Assembly: GCA_035578905.1 (NCBI GenBank)
Contig: JAQJVL010000519.1
Span: forward strand, 310,001 to 374,000
Length of the DNA stretch: 64,000 nucleotides
Origin: Stictocephala bisonia
Taxonomy: Eukaryota > Arthropoda > Insecta > Hemiptera > Membracidae
Reading direction: 5' to 3'
Below, piece by piece: positions 42,338 through 54,300 of the stretch (its first letter is position 1; the number at the start of each line of letters is the position of its first letter). Below the pieces are notes generated by a model. The model was not told the DNA's origin, made no database searches, and saw nothing but the letters and a program-made list of their open reading frames with translations. A program made the translations under genes and the position numbers.

Positions 42338-45300
42338 CTAATACAGAACATAATTGGTAAAGTTGGCTCTAGAAATCTCTTAGTTCCAAAGCTTAGTTTG
42401 ACTTGCTATGTTAGAAGTTAAGAGTATTATGCTACATTTTAAGTCTTTCTAAAAGAAACTAAAAAATTACAGAAAAGATAATTAACTTGTATCATGAAAT
42501 AATAGAATCAGCACCTTCTTCAGAAATAATCTGAGAAGGAGCGATAAACATTTTGGGCTTCAATCTTGCTTACAGAGACTGTATTTTTTCACCTGCATAC
42601 TTTGGCAGAAAACAGGTGAATGCCTGTGAATCAATCTTGTACCTACGTCAAACTAACAGTGGGATGGAGCTCCACTCTAAACTCTCCCTGAAAAGTGTTT
42701 AGTCCCTTGTAAGACACATGACCTCATCAACTAGTGAAATACACCTACAACTAGACATAAAAAACACGACCTTGCTTGGTTTTCACTATCTCTGCATATA
42801 AGTTTTAATGATAAATGTGACTCTGTTAACAAAAATTACCAAACAATACCAATGCTAATGTCATTTAACTCAATGAAGAGTGGTCTTACCACTTACTTCC
42901 GAAAGTTTATGAATGGCAATCTACATGAGTGAACAAACATTTAAAGGATCTGCTACCAATATCACAATTAACTGTAAAGTTCTTTAACCCTCCAAGTGCT
43001 GACTTTTTTCCCCTCAGTGCTAGGCCATTTTTGCTTGCCAGCGTATACTGCTAAATTTCTTTATTTAACTCCATTTTTTTATTAAAACTAAGGCTTATTA
43101 TATATCACTTTATTCAGTAGAACATGTAGAACAACAATAAAATAAGTTTGAACACTTACTGCTAGTGGCGTCTCAGTTATAGACCACTTTTTGTAAATAT
43201 TTCAACAGCATTTTTTTAAATTTTTCTCAGCGCCTATTTATTAGTATATAGTAACACAAGTAATTCCATTATATACAAAATGTTCTCCATTCAATTCTGA
43301 TAAAAAAATGCTACAAATTTGCTCTTTATTGTACATAAAAAATTATTAAAATGTATTGTTTGAAACTTTTCATAAGAGAAAAAATTGCACTTTTTGAAAA
43401 ACATTGTTACAGTCATAGTTTTTCACAATTATAAATAAAAAAAATCAAGAAAACACACAATATTACTGTTGTTTCCAACTGTTTGTTACACATAGCCCTT
43501 ATTAACAATGATATGAAAATTTATTTTCAATATATACAATAAAAACAACGTATCTAAAATCTATAATCACTATCTTCATTGTTCAAAACATTTCTAATAG
43601 CACTGGAATTATTTAATTCACTCATAATGACTTCTAAATACTAATTACAATTAACTTTTATACAAAAATATATACATAAACAACACGAAATCAAAAGAAA
43701 ACACAGCACCCTACGCACAGTATAAACAACAATGCGAAACCAGTCACAACTGTCAAGAGTAAAATAACAGCTGTTTTTCGACTACCCATGTTCGATTATA
43801 TTCATCACTAGATTAGATTGTAATGTATTGTTTCGATAAAGCACTTATTCCCGAGTAATACTATATAAAGTATACGTTGATCCGACAATTAATAACGGAG
43901 ATATATTACGCATTGTGAAGCGATGTTTATTTCGTCCCGATCGGGACTTTAGCACTGGGAATGATCTTTATTTCGTCCCGATTGGGCTTTTTAGCACTTG
44001 GAGAGTTAACTTCATTCCAATAGTCCTAATCAAACAAAAAAATGGAGCTAGCTAACTCACCCATAGTAAGTAATACATCCCATCTAGTCTATCCTTACAC
44101 CTCACTAACTTGTACAAGCAGTTAGTAAAAAACTTAGTTGTAATGCTCCTGTTTTCTGGATAGATGACTTTGTCTGTCCTATAAATTCAATGATCACTGA
44201 ACTCACTTGGAAGACTGTGATTAAGACCCTAACCATTTGTGATATAATAACTCTAAAAATTTCTCTATATAAATAAATAACTCTAAAAAGTCAACCTTAA
44301 AATGATTTGATGCACAATCTCAATTTGTTCTGTGTTTCTATGACAAGCTAGAAGTAAGTTTGATCATGACAAATTAGTAAAAGTTAAACATATCTTCATC
44401 ACAGTCCATGGAAAAGGTAAGTTGAAGATGAAATAAAATCAAAATGTTGTATCTTTAGTTGATGGATGAATCAAGTTTTAAATCAGTAAAGAAATATAAT
44501 TTTGCATATTTAAAAGTATGTTGATCCTCAACTTACAATTATCTTTATATTTTAAACATAAAAAAATTAGGATATAATAAAGAGATTTTGAACATGAAAA
44601 ATAAAAGCCCCCTGAACAAAGGACCTTCCTTACCTTCAGAGACTCAAGTTCGTCTACACTGAAATTGGTTTGTGTTGCCAGCAGCCAGAGCCCTTGCACC
44701 TTAGGTTCAACAAACTCGTTGCTGTTTGGGCCCTTCACCGAAAGTCGATGAAGCTTATCATAGCCATCTCTTATCTTCCTGTGTTTATCCCTGTAGAAAA
44801 AACAACCAGTTATGAAATGAGCTTGTTATTGAAGTTACTTACTCTGTAGAAAAGCTCTTGAGAAATTGTACATGACATTCTTATCTTGATAACAAATACT
44901 GCTCGTACAAATCTTTTTTAGGACGCTCATTTATACACTTATGTTCATTTATACACTCAAAAACTATTATGAAAGCTGATTATATTCTTTTCTTTAAAAA
45001 TTGTATTAATGCAAAGAATAATCATCTGTTTACTATCGTAAAATTACTTCACATTTATTTTAGGGGTTGAAATTTAAAAAACAAAGTTTAACATTATTTT
45101 TCTTTAACTTTATTGCGTTTGATGTAACTATTTTAGAAAAAAGTTTTTATTACATTCTGAAATGATGTTGCTTTTAACCTGAAAAAAATTGGACCAAAAA
45201 CATTGTTCTACCATAAAAAATAACAGAATTATAGTAACTTAGTTCAGGTGTAAAGGCACAAAAACGACAAGAAGTTCTTGGCGTTCTAGCATGTTCCCAG

Positions 45301-48300
45301 CATTATTCACCTAGCGTGATGCGCACGCACGGCACTGATACGGCTGGCACTGTGTTGATCCCTACTCATATAAGTTCCTGGCGGTGAACTGTGGGAAATG
45401 GTCTGGCACAAAATAGCGTTCTACATATTATTTAAATTACTGTGCATCGCCTTACCTTAGTTCGTTGGCTTTCACTATATAGTTGCTCTCTGTATTGCTT
45501 TCTTCTTCAGTCTGTTTATCAATCATATTAAAACGGTCCAATTTATCATCAACAGAATCTAAAAGCATTAGATACCCAATTAATTTAAAGTTAACTTAAT
45601 TGCATTTAAATAAAGCAAAAAAAAAAAGTAAAATTTAGTGAGGATTTTGAAATTTTCTTAGTTTTTTACATGATATCAAAAACACATCTGTCCAATTTTA
45701 ATAGGCATAACATACATGCAGTTTGTAAATCAACTTTCTGAATTCACACACTAGCATGAATACAAAATATTCACCAAATACAGATTCTTCTGACGTGTTT
45801 ATTTCAAAAGCAGTTATAACAGTATATGTTTAATAATTTTACAATATACAAAGGTCGTTCAGAAAATAACCTGTTTGCTCACTGCACAGTAAGTGGAAGG
45901 AGCTGCCGTTATTGCACCGCTGTGCACAACATCAGGAGGTATCCTAGAAATATAACTCTGTCACATTAAAAACATGTCTTATTTCCTGGTGCCATGTTCG
46001 ATTTCTGTAATCACTTGTTTTTCTTACGTTACTATTGTCCCATCTACTTATATTTTATTAATGTTAAAGAATTTAATAGTCTAAACATTTCCTGCATCTT
46101 CCAATAACCTTGTAGTAAAAACCTGATATTTTTTCCTATTTTACACTGGATAATTTATTTTTCTTAGATACGAGACTCCCAACACATTGTAGACTTTGTG
46201 CTTATTTTAATGTGATTACGAGTGTGGATGACTTGTGAAGTTTTGTTCCCGAGTTTGACTTACACTCGGTGAGGTCCATTTATTACTAGCCAGGGCAACT
46301 AGGGGACCTACAGCTTTAGTAGAATCCAAAGCAAGTAGTATAGGTGTGATTTTCAGCTAATTGACATTCAGCCTTCAGTTATCTCGAGCAATTGCATTAT
46401 TCGATTCTGCTCCCATACGTAGGCCAAGCTTGAATAAGACTATAAACACATATATAATTACAGATTGTCACTTTTTCTGAGTTTGTACAATAAAAACAAA
46501 ACAAATATACCATAGTTACCACTAATACATTACAGAAGACCACTTTGTGTCAGTATGTAATGGCAAAACTATAGAGATAATTTTATACAACACAAAAACA
46601 TGCATTTTAGCAAACTGCTTGTGAGTACACTCAAAAGCAAATTGGACTGTAAAAAGATCAATGAGACACTAGCCAAGGTCATTGCTTCTACTGTGAAGGC
46701 AGGATAAGAAGCTTTGCCATTGCAATTGCACATAAAATCCCAAAACAATGACAAACTATTTTTCCCCGCAGCAAATTAATGTGCTTGTGTGTGCTAACAT
46801 GTCAAAAACAAAACACTTTTATAACTAAAAAGCAGACACAGATGTTGATCCGGCTTACCATCAGTTTCACTCAACAAAGAATAATACTGATCTATCTTAT
46901 CTTGGTGATGGTCAAATTCTTCTTTAAGAGCTTGAAGCTCTTCAGCTGAAATATAAATTGCAATTAAATCAATGTTTTCTATGAAAATGAGATAATACAA
47001 ACATTTAGAGGAAATAAGGAGGTAAGTATAGGATGAAACCAAATATTTTGAGATGTCAGTTGTAACATCGAAAGGTTTTACAAATACAATTCTTTAGAGT
47101 ACATAGTATTTGATGGTTATTACAAAGTAATTAAAATCTTTTATATAGTCAATTGTTTAAATTAAAATATAATAAAACTAAAAATGTTATATCAATCACT
47201 ATAGTCTACTTTAAATGCATTAACTTATTTAGAATCTGATGAACCTGGAATTAAATATTCATTCAAATGAAGTCGGCCTCACCTAGGAACTATGCAATTA
47301 GTCCCTTTATGGAACTTGGCCTGTTCTACCATGTTTTTTTTTTCATTTTTGGGGCAGTGGAGGCCATAAACATACAGGTAGTTTTTTTTATAAAATCTGA
47401 TGGCATACTATTAATTAAGAGAAGAATACCTTTATTTTGATACCCCATTTGGGTATGTTAGTTTAATTTGATTCTTTTTTGTGTTTTCAGGCAAGTTTTT
47501 GTTTTTTCAGGGAACAACTCTTCCAAAATATAATTGTTTATTCAGATTTAGAAGATAAATACTTGTGGTTTGATACCCCACTTTGGTGTTTTATTTTAGT
47601 ATTACCCTTTATGCATATATACCCCTTATTATTTGCCCTTTTCCCAGTCTGATGGTATACTTAGATTCAGGAGAAAAATACCTTTAATTGATACCCAGGT
47701 CGAACAATATTTACCCGAATAACTGACAATTATCATCCGCTATTTGCAACTGGACAAATAAGAATGAAATAATTCAAACTACTTTGCTTTAATACTAAGC
47801 CTTTTAATTAAGTTAGTAGCAACTTTTGACAAACGCCCTTGACAAGTCACAGAAAACACCAGACAGCATTATTTATGAAAGAGATTAGAGCTGATTGAGT
47901 AGTTAAAATTTTATAAATCCAAATAGTAGCTCACATAATTTATTGTTGAATTAAAAAATGTAGTAAGTTTTATGCATTTTTTTGTATACTTTTGATATTG
48001 AACTCAAAATAGAGATTGTTCTGTAATTATTGGGTTTAGCAACTTAGCACTTCTTGTGAATTTGAATTAACACTTTGAAGCCTGGCCGTTAATACTCCGT
48101 TTGGCATGGAATCCTGGGGGTTTTATGTTCACATTAAAAAAATTGTAAATGCCTTATAAATTTCATAAAAAGGTTATATTATATATCTTTGTAAAGGGGA
48201 GAAAATTCTCTTTTCAATGATGGGCAAAACTTTGGGTGTTGTACATTTTTTTATTTTTTACAGAAGCTACAAATAAGTACAAAAATATGTAAAACAAAAA

Positions 48301-51300
48301 ATAGCTAAATATAATAACATATAATAATATAAAATATAATAACATAAGCTAAATATAATATAAGCTAAATATAAATAATATAAGCTAAATATAATAACAT
48401 ATAATAAATATAATAGCAAAATATAACAACATAAACAATGCTGACATAAACAATACCGCTCGGCACGCGCATTCCAAGTCTCACGTCAGCTGTTACGATA
48501 ATTATTTATCCAAGACCAGATGTAGATAAAAAAAATTAATAGACCGATAAAATATAATAACAGATAACTAAAAGACATATTCAGATGACCTAAACCCGAT
48601 TATATGCCGATAATAAAGATATAATGAATTAAATATGGGCGCCCAAGCTATTCTCGGGCGTCGGCGAGTACGCCAGTTTGCGTCGCCCGATCTATCTTCG
48701 GGCTTAGGCTTCAAAGTGTTAATGTCACACCCACACAATGTTTGATTACTTTGCTTACTTTATGTCTGATGGCCACTTTAATAGCTTACTGGGAAATATC
48801 CCATTCACAAATATTTAACGTTGTTATAAGACCCACCCAGTATTGTTATATACATACAAATTTTAAGAGAAAATTCTTTAGGTCTAGATCTTTGAGAATA
48901 TTCAATATATCTATTATGTTTGTAAATTGCTCATTAAAAAGAATAGTTGGCAATCTGCAAGGGATTGTTCACTTCTTTATTTACAATTGTAATGTTAATA
49001 TATTATTTACTATTTTTCTCAAGACCTAATCAATTTTTAGCTACATTTTATATGGTTTTATTTTCAGAGCTTAGTATAAAATCACTAATGCATATTTATT
49101 TTCCTTGAACAAGTACTTTATTGAACATTTGCTTGTACTTTTAACATAAAAAAATAGGGTTATCCGTACTTTTAGATTGAGAATGCAGCCTTCTCTTATA
49201 TTGAGATGATACTCCATTGGCCTGAGTGACCAATTATTTAATTTTTAATTTTTTCCGTTCAATAATTTTTAAGGAAAAAATGTTGTCTAGAGGTAGCTTA
49301 AGTGTAGACAAAAATAGCTTGTAATTTTTATATATGAAGTGAAAACTCTTAACAATCTTTAACACATTTATTGACGAAATTGGTTTGAATCTTGTAAGAT
49401 CGTCAGTTGTACATTGATTATGATCTTATGAGATTGAAATCGTTTTGTAAGTAAATATTTAGTATATTAGAGATAGGACATCAGCAAATTTACCTTAGAA
49501 GACAAATTCACTTACACCAGAGTAGTAGTAACATACACAAAATAAACACAATCTCACAAATATTCAGTGCCACTGGCATTTTCTTCAGGTGAGTAGAGAG
49601 AGAGAGACTGAAATGGCTTCCACTATTGCTGGGTAGGTGTCCACTAAACACCCCCACCACAGCCACCTACCCAGCAATAGTGGCAGCCATGTCAGTCTCT
49701 CTCTCTCTCCACTCACCTGAAGAAAATGCCAGTGGCATTGAACATATGTGATATTATGTGTTTATTTTGTGTATGTCACTACTACTCTGGTGTTAGTGAA
49801 CTTGTCTTCTAAGGTAAGTTTGCTGATGCCACAGCCACCCTGCCCCCATGTATGGGCGCCCTTGGTAGGTGGTAGCTTAGTCATTTTTTCTCTATTCACC
49901 TGAAGAAAGGGCCAGTAGTACTGAACATTTTTGTAATGTGAAGTCCACTGCATTTATTTGTTCAGTACTGCATGGTGTTAGAGGACTTGTCTTCTTATGT
50001 AAGCTTTATAATGTTCTATCTCTACTAATTATAGTAATATAAATAAAAAGATTAACTTTCAGAGTTATAGTATTTTATATAAATTAAAAGCTACTATGTG
50101 GAAAATAAATAGTTACGAACACAAGCATAATTCCACAGACTAAAGACTTTTAAAAAAGAAAACAAAGATAGCTCTTTTTTATATGTTTTCAATAAGAAAA
50201 TTAGGTATTAAAGAATGAATATGGTAAAGTAATTGTGTAGATTAGGAACAATACCAGATTTTTTTTTAATTAAAAAAAGCTAAGTTAAATAATAACCAAA
50301 CAAAATGGCAGGGTTGCCAAACTGAACAGTGGCATTGTCTCTTAGCAATGCAAAGAGACCATTAAAGTATCATTAATTTGACTTACCTGTAAATCCAGAA
50401 CTCTCTGCCTTTTCCCATAGTTTGTTCAGCTTCTTGTCCTTGAACAAACTCTTGTTAATGTATGCGTCTGAGGAGCTACTTAGAGGTTTGTAATTGTTAT
50501 ACTTGTTCGGATCATTAACTTCTTCAAAGTGTTCAAGAAGGTCATATGTGCTCATGATACCTGAATAACAACACCAATGTATCAACAAATACATAGAATA
50601 AGTAATAATCATCAGACCATGATATATATTTAAGTTAATAAATGTAAAAAATATAAGCAGGTTTAGAAAGTAAATTTCAATATCGTATTAACAGTTAAAT
50701 TTGGCGAACATTGAATATGTTGAATAAACATATGTTATGAAATCATAACCATCATTGGTTAGTTGAGTGGCCTCTTTCAATAACTATAAGCATATTTGAA
50801 ATACATATTTAAACAAAATTTTTACGTAAATAATAAGTACCCATTTTTCAGTCAGAATAAAAGATGTAAATTTTCTAAAATGTAAATAAATTAACTACAA
50901 GCACGACAATACTAATAAGGAAATTAAGTACAAGCAGGACAATACTAATAAGGAAATTAACCCTAGAACACTAAGCCTCCTGAAAATTACGTGGATACTA
51001 AGCATTCGTAATTTTTACGACTTATGTTAATTTTTTTAAAACTATGAATGATAGTTTACTATTGTTTTAAAGCATGTTAATTTGTAAATATATATATTAC
51101 AATGTATAATTATGAGTATAGTTTATATAAAGTACCATTTTTTTTACAATCTGGAAGGCTTTTAGTACAGATAAGCAAAAAAAATGTAAGGGTTAAAAGA
51201 AATTAAAAAAATATATATTAGAAAATTTGTATTTCTACAACTAAGAATTTTTTGTTGTACAAAATATACTTGAAAACATCATTTTAAATAGAAGAGGATT

Positions 51301-54300
51301 AAATTTTACAGTTTTCTATTTTTGGCGCAAAGTTGAATGTCTGACATCTAATCAATGGGTAATAATGCATAAGTGTAACAAATATGAAATACAGTCATTC
51401 AATAACCATGGCAAATGAGTTACTTCTTATATTTTATTAAAATAATCAACGAAAGTGTCTTAGAATATGTTCTCACTTCTCGTCATCACACTGGACACAG
51501 CATGTTGCTTTATGTTCCGCACATATAGGCTGGTGGCAGTGGTTGCAGTATGTAGTTGTCATTCTTTTGATTGACGGGCAATAGAAACATGTTTTCCTCG
51601 CTCCAGGAATCGGTGGTGTTTCAGGATTGATAAGAATTCCTAGTAAATCAGAAATCAACAGCCGAAGATTGCGTTGTAAATGCGGGTTACTCAGTCGATT
51701 GCGCATGTGAGGAAATACAAGCTGGTCACAGAGCTCAACATTAAACTTTCTCCTGTTCATTGGATGCTCATTCCTTGAATAGGTGTTCAAGCAATATATA
51801 ATATATGCATTTATATATGTGATGTTTTGCATGCCGTAAAACATACATAGTGGCCAACGACAAGTTTTTCGACTGCAGCTAACATTTTGGCACATTTGAT
51901 CCAATGTATCCACTGCTCCTTTTCTCTTATTATAGGAATGGATAATGATTGGCTTTTTAGTCTTTGGAATTAGCTCTGCGCTGTCGTGCATAGTGGAAAT
52001 CAGAAGCACAACTTTGTTCGATTTTGGCTTATATGATCGAGTGTCTTTTCACTCCCAAAACAGAAAACCGATGTTCCTACTGGTCAAGGTTTATGATTTT
52101 GTAGTTATTTTGGCAGCTCCTTTTTGTTGGATCTTATTGTGCCAATGTAAGTCAAATTGTATGGGGGCTTCAGTAGATCGTCCACTAGCTTTACACTGGT
52201 AAACCAGTTGTCGCACGTTATGTTGCGGTTGCTTCCATGCACGGGTCTGGTTATTTCCTTGACGAAATACTCTGCTACTGATAAATTATCCGTAAAGGTT
52301 TTTTTGCCAACATACGGAATAGCGTTGAACATATAGTTTGTGCTTGTGTCACATCCCATTACTAGCTTTAACCCATATTTTGCAGGTTTATTGGGGATGT
52401 ACATCCTAAATCTGCATTTCCCTCTGTAAGCTAATACTGTTCATCGATTGTAATATAGGGACCAGGCTTGTGTCTATCTCTGCAGTTTACAATGAACAAA
52501 TCCCACAACTCTCTGATTGGAGCTAAAGGATATGTTTTAGATCTTTCCGCATGAGTTTCCTTGTCATCAAATCGAAGAGTAAAACAAAGAAAATCAAATC
52601 GTTCTTTGCTCATCACAGCCCGATACCGACTCTCACACAGCTTTGGATCAAACATATCCTTACTTGATAAATGGTTATTTTTCATTGTAGCAGAAAAGAG
52701 TAGGAGGCCAAAGAAAGCAAACATTTCCACATCATTTACAGGGGCTGTTGTACTAGATTTTTCAGCATAGTTTTCCCGCACACCCAAAATTTGCTGATTA
52801 GTATGCGTGACTATTTTTGAAACCATTTCAGGAGTGAAGAATAGCTCAAAGCATTTTCGAAGTGTATTTGCATTTCTCGCATTATTTTTGGGACCTGGCC
52901 GTACATACATAACATTTCTGGCCAGGACGTTCTGTCTTTGAGGTGCTTTTGTGCTCCATGGAGTACGGTCCTTCCCACGAATAACTTGCATGTTTGGCAC
53001 TAGTATAAGCGGATCTGCCTCTGAAGGTACCAGTGATACAGGAGGCTCAACAGGAGCTGTAGACGTTGACTCATTTGAACAAGTAGAAGGGTTTTGTCTT
53101 CCACGGCGATTATTGCAGGAAGTGGTTGATCTGCCACGTGTAGTGGGTCTTCCTCGTGTGCGAGATCTTCCTCTAGACAGTACTCTAGCAGAGCTTGTAC
53201 TCGGACCGTTCATTGGATATTCATATTCAACTGGGGTATTAATTCGAACACCTTCTTTAGGTTGTAAATTACGTTCACTAGAAACTCCCTGAGAAGTTTG
53301 CTGTTCATAAAATGAATTCGACGATAATAGAGGCAATGCAGATGGAGCTGTCTCAATGGGCTGCAGATTTATCAAAGCTGGTGACTCCACTTCTACAGGC
53401 TGTAAATCTGTCAGTACAGGGAGCTCCACTGCTGTAGGCTGGAGATAAAGCGGTGTCTCTATTTCAAGAGGTTGAGGATCATCCGGATTATCACTTGATA
53501 AATCATGAAACACCGTTCACTGCATACACACCGAATTGTACTACAGGACAGCTCACCCACGACTGAATTCAAAGACGTGACAGAACCTGTCACGAGAGGG
53601 GGGGGGGGGGGAGTTCGAAGCGGGGCTTCCACACCAAACCAGTTTTACCAACTGCCGTCGTAAGTATTACGAAGGCTTAGTGTTCTAGGGTTAAGTACAA
53701 GCAGAACAATACTAATAAGAAATTAAGCAAACTACTACATTTCTTCTTTGAGTTCTTTATTGGAAATTGTAGATAATTTAAGAAATTCTGAAACATTCCA
53801 ATAAAATGCTTTATTATGTGAGGCCTTCCGCCTACAATGTAGGCATCATCAGACATCAACATAAAATTCTAATTTTAAAACATTTGTTTACAAAATATAT
53901 AATAATGTAAATATTTAAAACATATGGTAGATTTAAAAAAATTAAATTTAAAGTGTGTGTATATAAATATGAATGTAAAGTAATTTTAAGTTAAATTATA
54001 CTATATAAACGGAGAATTTTGAATGGGAGGAGGTTCATTATTTACAATTAGTGTGTTAAATTTGTTCATGTAAAATGTTTCTGATGCATCTAATAATTTA
54101 TTTTTGTTAACTTGTTTTAGAACTTCAAATTTTGAAAAGTTATGTCCTTTTTTAGTGCATGTTTCTAGTGCATGTTTGACCATTGCTGATTTTTCACATT
54201 CTCCATACTTAAAATTTGCTGTGTGTTCTTTGAATCTTGTTTTAATTTTTCTTTTTGTTTGGCCAGTATACACCTTATCACAATTAATTTTATATATTCC

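Larger units (their letters stand above)
50961..53690 (-). mobile_element. degenerate piggyBac-like element in an LRPAP1 flank intron
   Basis: TTAA at 50957-50960 and 53691-53694 flanks inverted ends CCCTAGAACACTAAGCCT, 18 bp perfect. The inside carries a broken transposase on the minus strand. The element sits between units of a 33-bp tandem repeat (50895-50927, 50928-50960, then 53695-53726), so the insertion used a TTAA at a unit junction. It is a different family from the one at 3896-6780: ends and protein share only general features. It lies in the LRPAP1 intron between exons 58882 and 50560. Confidence 0.93.
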
